Source of the DNA: Phocaeicola sartorii JCM 17136 = DSM 21941
GTDB taxonomy: Bacteria > Bacteroidota > Bacteroidia > Bacteroidales > Bacteroidaceae
DNA length: 64,000 nucleotides
Reading direction: 5' to 3'
NCBI RefSeq assembly: GCF_000614185.1
Contig: NZ_BAKM01000003.1
Coordinates: forward strand, 1-64,000
The translations under genes were made by a program, and so were the position numbers. Positions 38,080 to 48,804 of the stretch are shown here, one piece after another. A model generated the notes under the pieces. That model saw only the letters and a program-made list of their open reading frames with translations, had not been told where the DNA came from and searched no databases. How positions within the stretch are numbered: position 1 is the first letter of the stretch; each line of letters opens with the position of its first letter.

Positions 38080-40447
38080 CCGGTTCAAACTTTAATTCTT
38101 TCGCTTTTTTTACGGCCTGTTCCACTGCTTTCATCAGTCTTTTAATACGGGCATCCAATTCCTTACACCATTTTTCAGAGGATAGTGAAGCCATCTCTTC
38201 CAGTTCATTCAAGGGTACATTGATACGAATCATCCCCCATAATGGAGCAGCTTTGTGTATGATATGCCTCAATTGCATATAATTTGCCGTTTCCAAAGCG
38301 TCCTGCATTTCAGAGAGTTCCTTTTCCGTGTCCTCTATGAACATATCCAATAGTTCCCTCGTATTATCTTCACCCTCCATGATAGCTGCAAAATTCGTTC
38401 TGTCTATATATGAGGTAACCGACACTAATTCTTTCTGCGAGAAAGGCTTATACAAGCAGTCCGCAAAACCGGCTTTTCTGAAATATTCCGGTTTCTTGTC
38501 CGCCTGTGCGGTTACAGCCAATACAGGAAGTGTTCTTGTTTGGCCGAAGTTGCTGCCACGAAGTAAGGCCAGTACTCCATAACCGTCCATTTCCAACATC
38601 CTCATATCCGTAAGCATAAGGTCATAACGGTTACGGCGTAATGCTGCGATCAGTTCACTTACATTCAGGCAGCAATCACATTCCACTCCATGGCGTGCAT
38701 ACATCTTTTGGATTACTTCCAGTTGTATCCGGTCATCATCTATTACCAGCACCCTCATTCCTGAAAGTTCACCACCTTCCAAAGGTGTTTTTATTGTGTC
38801 TGTTTTTCCATTTGTTTCACGCATAGGTAGGCATACCTCGAATGTGCTTCCGTGTCCCGGTGTGCTTTGGACATGGATAGTACCTTCCAGCAATGTTACC
38901 AATTTATATGTTATCGCCAATCCCAGTCCGAAGCCTTCTTCCGCATTTGGCGCTTTACCTCGTTCAAAAGCGGTGAATATCTGTTCCTGACTTTCCTTAT
39001 CAATACCTATGCCCGTATCTCTAATGAAGAAGGATAGCTTTCCGACCCGGTATTGTGCGCCTACTTGTATATATCCGGCACTGGTAAACTTTACTGCATT
39101 TGAGATCAGATTATTGAGTATTTGCACCAACCGCCCGCAATCCCCCTCAACAAGTATATCAGAATCTATCACTTTTATTACCAAGTCCAACCCTTTCTTT
39201 TCCGCTACCGATAAGAATGAGTGGGCAGCATCTTCAATTGTCCGCCCCAAATGAAAGATTTCTTTTTCCGGCTGTTCCTTTTCCGCTTCCAGCCTGTAAT
39301 AATACAGCAGGTTATTTGCCAACCCAATGACATGGCGCGAGGCATGCAGGATATTCATTGCATACCCTTTGCTCTGTTCCGGACTTTTTTCATCTTGTAA
39401 TAATTCTGCATATTCGCTGATAGTACCGAGCGGTACACGGAGGTCATGGCTTACTGTCAGTATAAGATTACGGCGCGCGGCCAGCAGTTCACGATTCCGG
39501 CAGTCAGACGCTTCCAGTTTCAGCCGATATTCCTGCCTCTTTCTTATGTCCTGATGGATAAAAAGGTAAAATATCACTATTAGCAGGATGGCGATAGCGG
39601 CTATAAACAGAATGATACGAAATGATTGCTCCCTTGATGTGGTAATTTCCTCTATTTCTTTTTCTGCTTGCTTGATAACTACTTGTTCAAACTCACCAAT
39701 AAGTGTGTTTATTTGTGAATTCAGTTCTGTGTTACGCCATTGCAAACTGTCGGAGTAGGTGGTCAACTTATTCCAGTAGTCGGTATATTGTATAGACATT
39801 TCTTTTTGCAGGGAATAAAGTTCCCTGGTTATTTGTTGGGATGCGGACGGCTGTTTCGTTTTTTCCTTTTGGTATGCATAGACAGATTTTTCTTCTTTCT
39901 TTTTAAATATCCCAAAGAAACCACTCAGCCTTTTTCCCGTCTTTTCTGGTTTGTCTGGTAACAATATAGTATGCATTTGTAAAGCGACAGAAGGTATTCT
40001 CCGTTGGAACAAACTGTCAGAATGCAGTAAATCCGAAAGAGTATTCATCACTCCAAGCAATAGTGCTTCTTTTTCCTGTAAAAGCAAAGATATTGTGTCG
40101 ATTTGTGCATGTTGTATGTCGGACGGATAGTATCGTTTCAGTCCGTTCAAAGCGGTGGTTGCTATTTCACGCTTCATCCGGTATTCATTGAATTTATCCT
40201 TGTCACGTAATAGCAGGAAATCATCAGAAAAGGAGAAGTCAAGCAGTTTTTCAAAAGTCCGGTTCACGGCTTCTCTTTTTTGCTTGATAAGTAATTCTTC
40301 ACTATTCAACATTTCCATCTTCTGATGTTCCAGCCACACAAGAGAAACAATGATAATAAGGAATATGAGTAACGATACATATCCGACAATAATTTTTAAC
40401 CGGAGAGATACCGACGAGTTATTTATTTGCATTTGTTCTGTTTTCAT
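38051..40447 (-). CDS. rteA: RteA-like hybrid sensor histidine kinase
   Basis: This is a 798-residue intact protein with two membrane helices (IIVGYVSLLIFLIIIVSLVW near residue 15 and IILFIAAIAILLIVIFYLFI near 280) enclosing a helical periplasmic domain. Then HisKA (ILTVSHDLRVPLGTISEY), HATPase (EGFGLGLAITYKLV), a receiver domain (LMLTDMRMLEMDG) and an Hpt-like C-terminus (LRHIIHKAAPLWGMI, His near residue 738). In CTnDOT it is encoded after tetQ; here an efflux operon is upstream instead, 171 nt away. Confidence 0.88.
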   Translation of the reverse strand: MKTEQMQINNSSVSLRLKIIVGYVSLLIFLIIIVSLVWLEHQKMEMLNSEELLIKQKREAVNRTFEKLLDFSFSDDFLLLRDKDKFNEYRMKREIATTALNGLKRYYPSDIQHAQIDTISLLLQEKEALLLGVMNTLSDLLHSDSLFQRRIPSVALQMHTILLPDKPEKTGKRLSGFFGIFKKKEEKSVYAYQKEKTKQPSASQQITRELYSLQKEMSIQYTDYWNKLTTYSDSLQWRNTELNSQINTLIGEFEQVVIKQAEKEIEEITTSREQSFRIILFIAAIAILLIVIFYLFIHQDIRKRQEYRLKLEASDCRNRELLAARRNLILTVSHDLRVPLGTISEYAELLQDEKSPEQSKGYAMNILHASRHVIGLANNLLYYYRLEAEKEQPEKEIFHLGRTIEDAAHSFLSVAEKKGLDLVIKVIDSDILVEGDCGRLVQILNNLISNAVKFTSAGYIQVGAQYRVGKLSFFIRDTGIGIDKESQEQIFTAFERGKAPNAEEGFGLGLAITYKLVTLLEGTIHVQSTPGHGSTFEVCLPMRETNGKTDTIKTPLEGGELSGMRVLVIDDDRIQLEVIQKMYARHGVECDCCLNVSELIAALRRNRYDLMLTDMRMLEMDGYGVLALLRGSNFGQTRTLPVLAVTAQADKKPEYFRKAGFADCLYKPFSQKELVSVTSYIDRTNFAAIMEGEDNTRELLDMFIEDTEKELSEMQDALETANYMQLRHIIHKAAPLWGMIRINVPLNELEEMASLSSEKWCKELDARIKRLMKAVEQAVKKAKELKFEPDENHIGSRR

Positions 40448-40618
40448 TCTAAATTATACCATGATATGCGTTTTACATTAAAGTGATATCTGTGATTTTG
40501 GCTATAGTTCCATTCTGGCATCAGATAAAATCAATACTCAAATCGGAAAAATATTCTTTTTTGGGGTAGCAAGGTTCTTAGTACCATAATTTGTACCCCT
40601 ACATCAATCTTTATATTC

Positions 40619-41971
40619 TTATTTCCCTCCTAATGCATGATATAATTTAATCACTCCTTGTATCTTACTAAATATATTTTGCACTTGAGTCTGTTCGGCA
40701 TCAAGAAGTGATTGCTGGGTAGTAAGCACTTCCAAATAGGTTGCGTCGGAATGACACATCAGCAGTTCTGTCTTCCGTACAGCGTCGTTCAAAACAGAAA
40801 TGCGCCTTTCACCAATTTCAATTTGAGATTTTGCCGTCTGCCATACGGTCAAAGCATCGTTCACTTCTTTTCCCGCATTCAGCAATGCTTGCCGGAACAA
40901 CAGTTTGGCTTCTTCCTGACGGCTTTTGGCTATATTCAAGTTGGCTATATTCACGCCCCGGTTGAATAACGGCTGTGTAAGGGAACCGATGACGTTGAGC
41001 AACCATTGTCCGGGATTAGTGATTACTCCGCCTCCATTGTTAGTCCAACCAAGTGTCCCCGAAAGAGTGATATTAGGATAGAAAGCAGCGCGGGCTACAT
41101 TGGTGGCGTAAAACGCTTGTGCCAGTTCCATTTCAGCCTGACGTACATCAGGACGGTTAGAAAGCAACTGTAAAGGAACTCCGATAGAGATTGTATCAGG
41201 AAAAGACGCCTCAGTCAAATTATTCCGTTCAATCGAGTGTGACGGCATGGCAAGTATCGCAGACAAGGCGTTCTCTGTTTCAGAGATACTCTTGCGTATG
41301 GCCAGTTGCGATGATTCGAGTTGCATCACGTTTGCCTTTGCCTGTAATACGCCGGCTTCATTTGCCTTGCCCACCTTTTTCAACGCTTCAAGCGTGCGTA
41401 CCGTAGCCCGCCAGTTTTCCAAAGTCCGATTGTTTATCGCCATCTGCGTATCAAGCATGGAAAGTGTATAGTAACTGTCAGCTATAGTAGCGACAAGTTG
41501 TGTTTGTACGGCTTGCTGATAGTCACGGCTTCCTTGCAGTGCGGCGACCGCACCACGCTTTGCAGCCGTGAGCCTGCCGAATATATCAAGTTCCCAACTT
41601 GCAGACGCACCAACATTATATGTCTTTGCCGTCGTCCCGTCATACCGGCTGCCACCACCTTCGGCATTAATCCCAAGTGAAGGGAGATATGAAAGCTTAG
41701 CCGTAATCAAAGCTGCCTCGGTTGCTTCAACCCTCAAACGTGCCACATTGAGATCAGTATTCTGCTTAATTCCTGTTTCAATCAGAGATTGAAGTTTCCG
41801 GTCAGTAAACATTTCCCGCCATGACATAGATGCAATTGTTACTGTATCAATACCTGCCGGTAAGGTCCGATATAGATTCTCTGTCGGGATTTCAGCCCGA
41901 TGATACCGGCTATATGTGCTACAGCCGGTAAGCATCAAAGCGGATATTATATATATTGCTATCTTCTTCAT
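40619..41971 (-). CDS. TolC-like outer-membrane efflux lipoprotein (OprM/CusC type)
   Basis: This is a 450-residue intact protein. Lipobox signal peptide (SALMLTGCSTYSRYHRAEIP), then two repeats of the outer-membrane-factor coiled-coil (for example LNVARLRVEATEAALITAKL and RQAEMELAQAFYATNVARAA), with SWELDIFGRLTAAKRGA, the family signature. It forms the exit duct of the RND pump encoded directly upstream (start codon abuts the stop of the RND gene). Confidence 0.92.
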   Translation of the reverse strand: MKKIAIYIISALMLTGCSTYSRYHRAEIPTENLYRTLPAGIDTVTIASMSWREMFTDRKLQSLIETGIKQNTDLNVARLRVEATEAALITAKLSYLPSLGINAEGGGSRYDGTTAKTYNVGASASWELDIFGRLTAAKRGAVAALQGSRDYQQAVQTQLVATIADSYYTLSMLDTQMAINNRTLENWRATVRTLEALKKVGKANEAGVLQAKANVMQLESSQLAIRKSISETENALSAILAMPSHSIERNNLTEASFPDTISIGVPLQLLSNRPDVRQAEMELAQAFYATNVARAAFYPNITLSGTLGWTNNGGGVITNPGQWLLNVIGSLTQPLFNRGVNIANLNIAKSRQEEAKLLFRQALLNAGKEVNDALTVWQTAKSQIEIGERRISVLNDAVRKTELLMCHSDATYLEVLTTQQSLLDAEQTQVQNIFSKIQGVIKLYHALGGK

Positions 41972-44900
41972 TTAATTACGTTTAACACGTTCTTGAATAT
42001 ATTGGAATACGATGAATAATGAAGGTACAAGGAACAACAGGGCCAACGTACCTATAATCATACCTCCGATTACGCCTGTGGCAAGCGAGCGGCTACCGTT
42101 GGCACCCACGCCATGAGCCATCATCAGCGGAACAAGGCCGAACACCATAGACAGTACGGTCATCAAGATAGGACGCAGGCGAACCTTCGCCGCACTGTAT
42201 GCCGCCTGTGCCAGGGTCATACCTTCCGACCGCCGTTTGCCGGCATATTCGGTCAGCAGAATGGCAGTCTTGGCAAGCAGTCCGATAATCATAATCAGTC
42301 CGGTCTGCATATAGATGTTGTTCTCCAGCCCGAACAGCCATGAGAACAGGAAGCTGCCCATCAGCGCAGGGAACTGACAATAAAACCGCGAAGGGAATAA
42401 ACACGCTTTCATAGAGGGCACACAGAATCAGATATACCAAAACCATACAGAATATGAATATAAGCGTGGTATTATTGGCAGTCTTGCTCTCCTCACGTGA
42501 GATACCACCAAACTCATAGGTGTAATTTGCCGGAAGCACTTCGCGCGCCGTCTTCCTGATTGCATCAAGTACCTGCCCCGAACTATAACCTTGAGTCGGA
42601 GAACCATTTATCGAAATGGCATTGAACATGTTAAAACGGGTGAGATCCGACGGACCGTTGGTTTTGGTCAGGCGTACAAACTGGCTTAATGGTGCCATAC
42701 CACCACCGGATGTACGTACATACATGTGATTAAGGGATTCCGCATTTACACGATATTCCGAAGGAGCCTGCATCGTTACATTGTAGAGTTTGGAGAATCG
42801 GTTGAAATCCGAAACATATTGTCCCGTGCAATATCCCGAAAGCGTAGAGAGCACATCGGACGGGGAAACACCCGACTGTTCGCATTTCGCCGCGTCAATA
42901 TCCACCCAGTATTGCGGGTAGTCCGTAGCAAATGAGGAATAGACTTCTCCGATTTCAGGACGCTGCGACAATGCCTCGACAAACTTGTCTGCCTCTTTCT
43001 TGAAGGCGGCAATGTTACCGCCGGCCTTGTCCTGCAAGTAAAGTTCAAAGCCGTTCCCCATACCGTATCCGGCAATCATCGGGGGAGACATGGCGAATAC
43101 GGTGGCATCGGGGATGTCTGAGGTGGCGGCATAAATCTTTCCTATGACATCATTGACCGACTGCCCTTTCCCCTCACGCTGTTTCCAGTCTTTAAGCGTC
43201 ACGAAATACATAGCTTGTGACGGACCGGAGCCGCTGAAAGAAAAACCGGCTATCGCGCCACTGTATTCAATCTCGCTTACGCTGTCGAGACAGTCGCCGA
43301 TACGCTTCATGACCTTGCCCGTCTGTGCCATCGAGGTGCCGGGTTTTGTATTCATGCTCACCGACACCGTGCCGGTATCCTCTTCGGGGATGAGCCCCGT
43401 CTTCGTGACATTGACAAGTAGTACCAGCAACCCGAACGAGACCGCAATGGTGCCCCACAACAGCCACCGGCGATGGATGATGTATAGTACCCCACGCACA
43501 TAGCGACGGCTCAGGCGGTTGAAGACCGCATTGAAAGCCTTGCGGAAGCGCGCCGCAAAATTGTTCTTCGTGTTTCCGTGCTCATCGGTATAAGGTTTCA
43601 GGAACAAAGCGCACAACGCAGGAGAGAGGGTGAACGCATTGATAGCCGAGATGCCCACGGCAACCGCCATCGTAATGCCGAACTGGGCATAAAAGGCTCC
43701 GGAAGTGCCGCCCACCATGGCTACCGGAAAAAACACTGCCATGAATATAATGGTAGAGGTAAGTATGGCCGAAGATACCCCTTTCATGGCATCATCGGAG
43801 GCGAGAACTGCAGACTGATAGCCCTCGTCAAATTTCGCCTGTACCGCTTCCACCACCACGATGGCGTCATCGACCACAGTCCCTATGGCAAGCACAAGGG
43901 CGAACAGGGTAAGCAAGTTGATGGAAAATCCAATCATGGACATTACGGCGAATGTGCCGATGATGGATACAAAGATGGAAATCGTGGGAATAAGCGTGGA
44001 CTTGATGTCCTGCAAGAACACATACACCACCACAATAACCAGAAGTATCGCCTCGATAAGCGTCCGTATGACAGAATGGATGGAGGCATACAGGAACTTG
44101 TTGGTATCGGTAAGTACCACGAATTCTGTTCCCTCCGGCAGGTCACGCTTCAAGTCATCGAGTACCTCATGAATTTCTTTGATGGTACTTGAAGCATTGG
44201 AACCGGCTTTCTGGTTAATAAGCATAATGGCAGCCGGACGACCGTTCACCTCGGTAGAATAATTATAGTTTTCATCACCGAGTTCCACGTCGGCCACGTC
44301 CTTCAGCCTCAGTACATCGCCTCCGGGCTGGGACTTGATTACCAGTTCACCGAATTCTTCCGCCGTGGAAAGACGTCCGCGATACTTCATCGTGTATTCA
44401 TTGGCCGTGGGATGGTTTGCTCCGAACGAACCGGTGGCAGCTCGATATTCTGTTTCGCCAGAACTGAGGAAATATCATCGGGAATCAGTCCGTATTGAGC
44501 CATCTTGTCGGGACGCAGCCAGAGGCGCATACTGTAATTGGAACCGAACAGTTGCGCCTTGCCGACCCCGCTTATTCGTTTCAAGCGTGGCTCGACATTG
44601 ATTTTCATGTAGTTGTTGAGAAACGTCTGGTCGAAACGGTCGTCGGGTGAGTAAAGCGCGAAAGTCATAAGTTCGGCATTCTGCTGTTTCTCTGTCGTGA
44701 CACCGCTTTTGGTGGCCTCCGCCGGAAGCTGCTCAACGCACCGTTTACGCGGTTCTGAACGTTTACCGCCGCCATGTCCGCATTTGCGCCCTGCTTGAAA
44801 TAGATGTTGATGGATGCGTCTCCCGTGTTTGATGCGGTCGAGGTCATATAAATCATGTCCTCCACGCCGTTGATTGCTTCCTCAAGCGGGACGATTACCG

Positions 44901-45081
44901 CTTTCTGCACAGTTTCGGCATTTGCACCGGGATAGGTGCAGAATACGTTGACGGTCGGTGGTGCGATGTCGGGATATTGCTCCACGGGAAGGGCCTTCAT
45001 TGCGATAATGCCCATCAGGACAATCACCACGGAGATAACACCCGAAAACACCGGGCGGTCTATGAAAAAGCGCAAGTTCAT
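41972..45081 (-). CDS. RND efflux pump inner-membrane subunit, frameshifted as read
   Basis: About 1037 residues over four frames, the usual RND length. N-terminus MNLRFFIDRPVFSGVISVVI; TM4 proton-relay Asp pair in AIGTVVDDAIVVVEAVQAKF; the periplasmic porter domains and the second TM bundle (ALYESVFIPFAVLL, YMQTGLIMIIGLLAKTAILL) are all present. Frameshifts lie near 44730 and 44436 (one base missing from a doublet or triplet each) and 42361-42371 (one base extra or two missing). Correcting them gives a full-length HAE1-type multidrug transporter. Confidence 0.9.
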
Positions 45082-46198
45082 GGGGTTACGGTTTTAGGTG
45101 TGACAATCATTCCTTCCCTTACAAGTCCTACTCCTTCGCACACAATGGTATCACCGACAGAGAGCCCCTGCTTTACAACGAAGTGGTTGCCGTCGTTCAG
45201 ACGGTCCGCTGTCAGGTAAGCGGCTTCACTCTTCCCGTTTTTAAGGCGGTAGGCGATAATTTTGTCCTGCAACTCGACAGTGGCGGTCATGGGAACCAGA
45301 ATGGCATCCGTATTCAGTCCTTGCAGGATGACGTTGCCGATGGTACCGCTCAGCAGCTCGCGGTCGGGATTGGGGAACAGGGCTTTGATTTGTACCGCTC
45401 CGGTAGTAGGATTCACCACACCGCTGACGGTCTCTATGTGTCCCTTCTGTCCGTAGAAAGTGCCGTCATTCAGTTGCAGGCTGATTTCAGGCATTTTGGA
45501 AATCATCTTGTCAATTGATCCGTATCGCGCCCTGAGCTGACGCAGCTTGTTTTCGGAAACGGAGAAATAGGCGTACATCTCCGAATTGTCAGATACCACC
45601 GTGAACGGCTGTGCCATGTTGGGATTGACAAGTGCGCCGATGCGGAAGGGCAGTGTGCCTATCACGCCATCACTCGGACTTTTTATCTCGGTATATGAAA
45701 GGTTGTTGCGGGCATCCGTCTCCTGTGCCTTTGCCTGTTCGAGTTCGGCAAGTGCCACAGCCAGTTGATTCCGGGCAAGAGATAGTTCATAATCGGATAT
45801 GACCTTCTCGTCAAACAAGGCTTGCTTGCCTTGCAGTTCGATTCGTGCCGTTTCAGTCTTGGCTTGTGCAGCGCTGACGTTGGCCTGCGCCGTGCGTAGT
45901 GCCGCCAGATAAGGCACTTGGTCAATCACGGCCAATACTTGTTCGGATTTCACCCATTCGCCTTCTTTTACACACAGGCGCTGATACGTCCCGAAATCTG
46001 GGGCATGATGTCCACATCCTGCCGTCCGCGGATGGAGGCAGAATACGTTTCCTGAAATTCAATAGGCCGGGAAGAAACCACCATAACGGGCAGTGTCTGT
46101 CCCGTTTCCTGTCTTTTCTGTTCCGGTTTGCAGGCTGCCAGTGAAGCAGCCATAAGGGTCGTTGCCGTGACACCGGCAATCCATGTTCGTCGATTCAT
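45078..46198 (-). CDS. RND efflux periplasmic adaptor (membrane fusion protein), frameshifted as read
   Basis: About 374 residues. Lipoprotein signal (TLMAASLAACKPEQKRQ), lipoyl/barrel-sandwich start (VDIMPQISGRI), coiled-coil hairpin (ANVSAAQAKTETARIELQGK), beta-barrel (LVNPNMAQPFTVVSDNSEMY) and the MPP domain. One base of a CC/GG doublet is missing at 45979-45980; restoring it joins ISGRIS to RLCVKEGEWV. Its ATG overlaps the stop of the GNAT gene, and its 3' end overlaps the pump gene by 4 nt, so GNAT-MFP-RND-OMF form one operon. Confidence 0.9.
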
Positions 46199-46736
46199 CA
46201 TCTGTTCTTATTGTTTTTCCATTCTTTATTCAATATCGCATAGATGCAGGTATCCTCATACCGTGGTGTACCGTCAGGATGACATATAAACGATATGAAC
46301 TCTTTCATACATCCTTCACACCTCATTCCGAGACGTTCACACAATCTTTTCGACCGCAGATTATCTCTTCGACAAATCCGTAAACACGTCGTGCGTCGGC
46401 ATCACGGAAAAGGTAGTCCAAAAATCCTGTTGCCGCTTCATACGCCAATCCCTTGCCTTCGAAATGTTTGTTGAAATGCCAACCAATGCTATAAGTGTCA
46501 GTATATTCGCACAGAGCGAAAACATCACCGATAATAAAATCGTCCTCTCGCAGACATACGGCATAGCGCAGCATATCCTCGGAAGAATGGAAAATATAAG
46601 CCAATGCCGATTCTTCAGAATACAGACGGTCACCAACAAAGCAATTGACGCGTGGATGAGAAAGGTATTCCAACAAACCTGCGGCATCCTTCTTCTGAAA
46701 GTCCCTGATGATAAGATGTTCTGTTTTAATGATCAT
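46198..46736 (-). CDS. GNAT family N-acetyltransferase, frameshifted as read
   Basis: ATG 46736 (MIIKTEHLIIRDFQKKDAAG) opens a RimJ/RimL-like GNAT domain: SIGWHFNKHFEGKGLAYEA corresponds to the acetyl-CoA loop region. One A is missing near 46366; restoring it gives VEEDNLRSKRLCERLGMRCE and a C-terminus ending at TGA 46198, about 180 residues. The longer frame from a TTG at 46745 is unlikely because the -7 box is at 46756-46763. First gene of the efflux operon; the substrate (protein, antibiotic or metabolite) is unknown. Confidence 0.82.
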
Positions 46737-46755
46737 ATATCGCAAATTTTAGATG

Positions 46756-46847
46756 CAAAAATACTTCGTACCCAATATGCTGACAATCGGAATACAATCG
46801 AAACGGAGAAAACCGCTTCCAGAACGACGAAAATAGCTTCCGAAATA
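46756..46847 (-). promoter_or_regulatory. GNAT-efflux promoter with triple 21-bp direct repeat (LytTR-like)
   Basis: The -7 box CAAAAATA (plus strand; TATTTTTG on the minus strand) is at 46756-46763. Exactly 33 nt upstream begin repeats of a 9-bp word spaced by 12 bp: ATCGAAACG 46797-46805, TCCAGAACG 46818-46826, TCCGAAATA 46839-46847. The 9-N12-9 layout is typical for LytTR-type response regulators. The same layout is found at 55723-55793 and 57441-57511. Confidence 0.75.
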
Positions 46848-46851
46848 TCGG

Positions 46852-48644
46852 CTATCGCAAATCCTTCAATTTGTCGAATCGTATTATCCGGTCAGAGATT
46901 ACCTGAGACTGCCGCATTCTCAGAAGTTCCTCGCGGGATAAAAACATGGTATCTCCCTCTATACTTCTTTTCGGGCTGATGGCAATACCCGGCTTTCCAG
47001 AATCGAGAATACTTTGACCGATACCGCTCCACCGATAACTCTCCAGACCGAGCAAGTTCAAAAGCGTGGTATAGATGTCCACCTGTCCCATTACTTTTGT
47101 ATGATACATTGCTATAGGAGAGTTTAATACAATAAAAGGTGTGAACTCGTTCTCCGAAACAATTCCTTTCCCTGCTTTTGTACGGCACAAATCTTTGCGA
47201 TTGTCCGCCAGTCCTTCGTGGTCGCCGGTTATCACCACCATTGTCCGTCCGTATTCGGGACGTGTTCTCAGATATTCCACGAATTTCCCGATCGCCTCGT
47301 CCGTATAATGCGCCACGGTCATATAGTCAGCCATGACTTCGGGAATCCGATTGGAGAAATGGACGGTTTTTAGAGATTCTGGCATCTTGAACGGCGAATG
47401 ACCGGAATATGTGACCATCTGAATAAATACATTTTCATCGGAACGCCAAATCTCCCCGTTTTCCATCTTTTCCCTGCATTGGCTGAAAAAGCGTTGTCGC
47501 CCAACCTTTTCCGGTTTCCGAATGCTTCCGTCATCCGGAAATCAGGATAAGAGACAATGGTATCTATTCCGAAACTCCGGGCCACCGCCCCCTGATTCCA
47601 TGTTTTTGTCTTATCCACTGTTAAAAGATAATTGCGAGTTCCCTTAAGTTCTTTCATTGCCTTGGGCAAAGTGTGGTATGTATTGAGAGGAAACCGGCAA
47701 CTGTATGCGCCGGTCTGCAATGGCAACAGACCGGCGAGCACAAGCAACTGGGCATCAATGGAACGCCCTCCGTTGACTTGTGTAAGCACATGGGGGGCAT
47801 ACAGCGTGGACCGTTCTTTGAGAAGTTTATTGAGATAGGGTGTGATTTCCTGATTCTCAACGGTGAGATTCAGTACCCAGCTCTCCAGTGATTCGGCCAG
47901 AATAAAGATGCAGTTGTCCCTGGATGCAATGTCCGGCACAGGAACAAGCGCAGGTCTCTCCGAAAGCCAATTGTGAATTTCATGTTCCTGTTCTTCCGTT
48001 AGTTCAGGTAGTTCGTCGGCATAGTCAAAATAGAGTGTGCCGAACAGTGTATAAAGCGGCGGACCACTTGCGTGTCGATGGGCAGACGATTTCATGTTCC
48101 TATAGACTGTAAGGAAACCGCCTCGGATAGAAAGATTGACAGCCAACAGTGCACATAAAAATATGAGCAGTGTAAAATAAGCGTGTTTGCCAAACGGAAA
48201 TATGATTTTCGACCGATGGTTTCTCCAAAGCATAAAAAACACGACAGCGGCAGTTGAAGCAGGAAATAGTCCGTCGCACCATCGGAATGAAGCTGCCACA
48301 CTCGGTAGAAAATCGGTCAGATTTCCTGCCAATAGGTAACTTGATAAGGGAATGGCGGAAAAATAGCTCCGATAATATAACAAGTTGGCTACCATCCATA
48401 TATCCAGAACCACCATGACAAGTATGCTTGCCGCTATACGTCTTGTCAATATGTAGGGAACGGACAAGACAAGCGTGGCTGCAAGAGCCGTGGCATACGA
48501 CTCCCAACATGAGAAAGGTGTAAAGGTGGTGTAATAACACCATATTGCATTAAACAGGAGGAATTTGAAAAATACTCCCGCTATTGGAATGGCAGGCTGT
48601 ATTCTGCTGCCTGCAACATTCCCTTCTTGTTTGTTAACAGTCAT
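46852..48644 (-). CDS. LtaS-like membrane sulfatase/phosphotransferase, frameshifted as read
   Basis: About 598 residues. Five N-terminal membrane helices (for example LVLSVPYILTRRIAASILVM) precede a periplasmic alkaline-phosphatase-fold domain: IFILAESLESWVLN (metal-binding Glu), NGGRSIDAQ with the putative Ser/Thr nucleophile, and VITGDHEGLA (metal-binding Asp-His). LtaS-type enzymes transfer phosphoglycerol or phosphoethanolamine to surface polymers or lipids. One T is missing from a run at 47485-47490; restoring it joins GDNAFFSQ to CREKMENGE. Last gene of the dlt-like operon. Confidence 0.85.
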
Positions 48645-48804
48645 TGGCTAATTCAGTTTAGTGGAATTCTTCCTAATTATTTTTACTTCACTGGGAGCGA
48701 TAATATCTTGTTTCATAAGATAAAATATATCACTACCGATTACTTCAACCTTGGCTGCTCTCAGAACAATCTGAAATGGTCGCGTTCACACTGAATACGT
48801 TTCA

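Noticed and set aside
40562..40602. GGGGTA ... TACCCC inverted repeat between the efflux operon and rteA as a terminator
   Set aside because: The loop is too long (over 20 nt) and no T-tract follows on the minus strand; it could be an operator but there is no further support.
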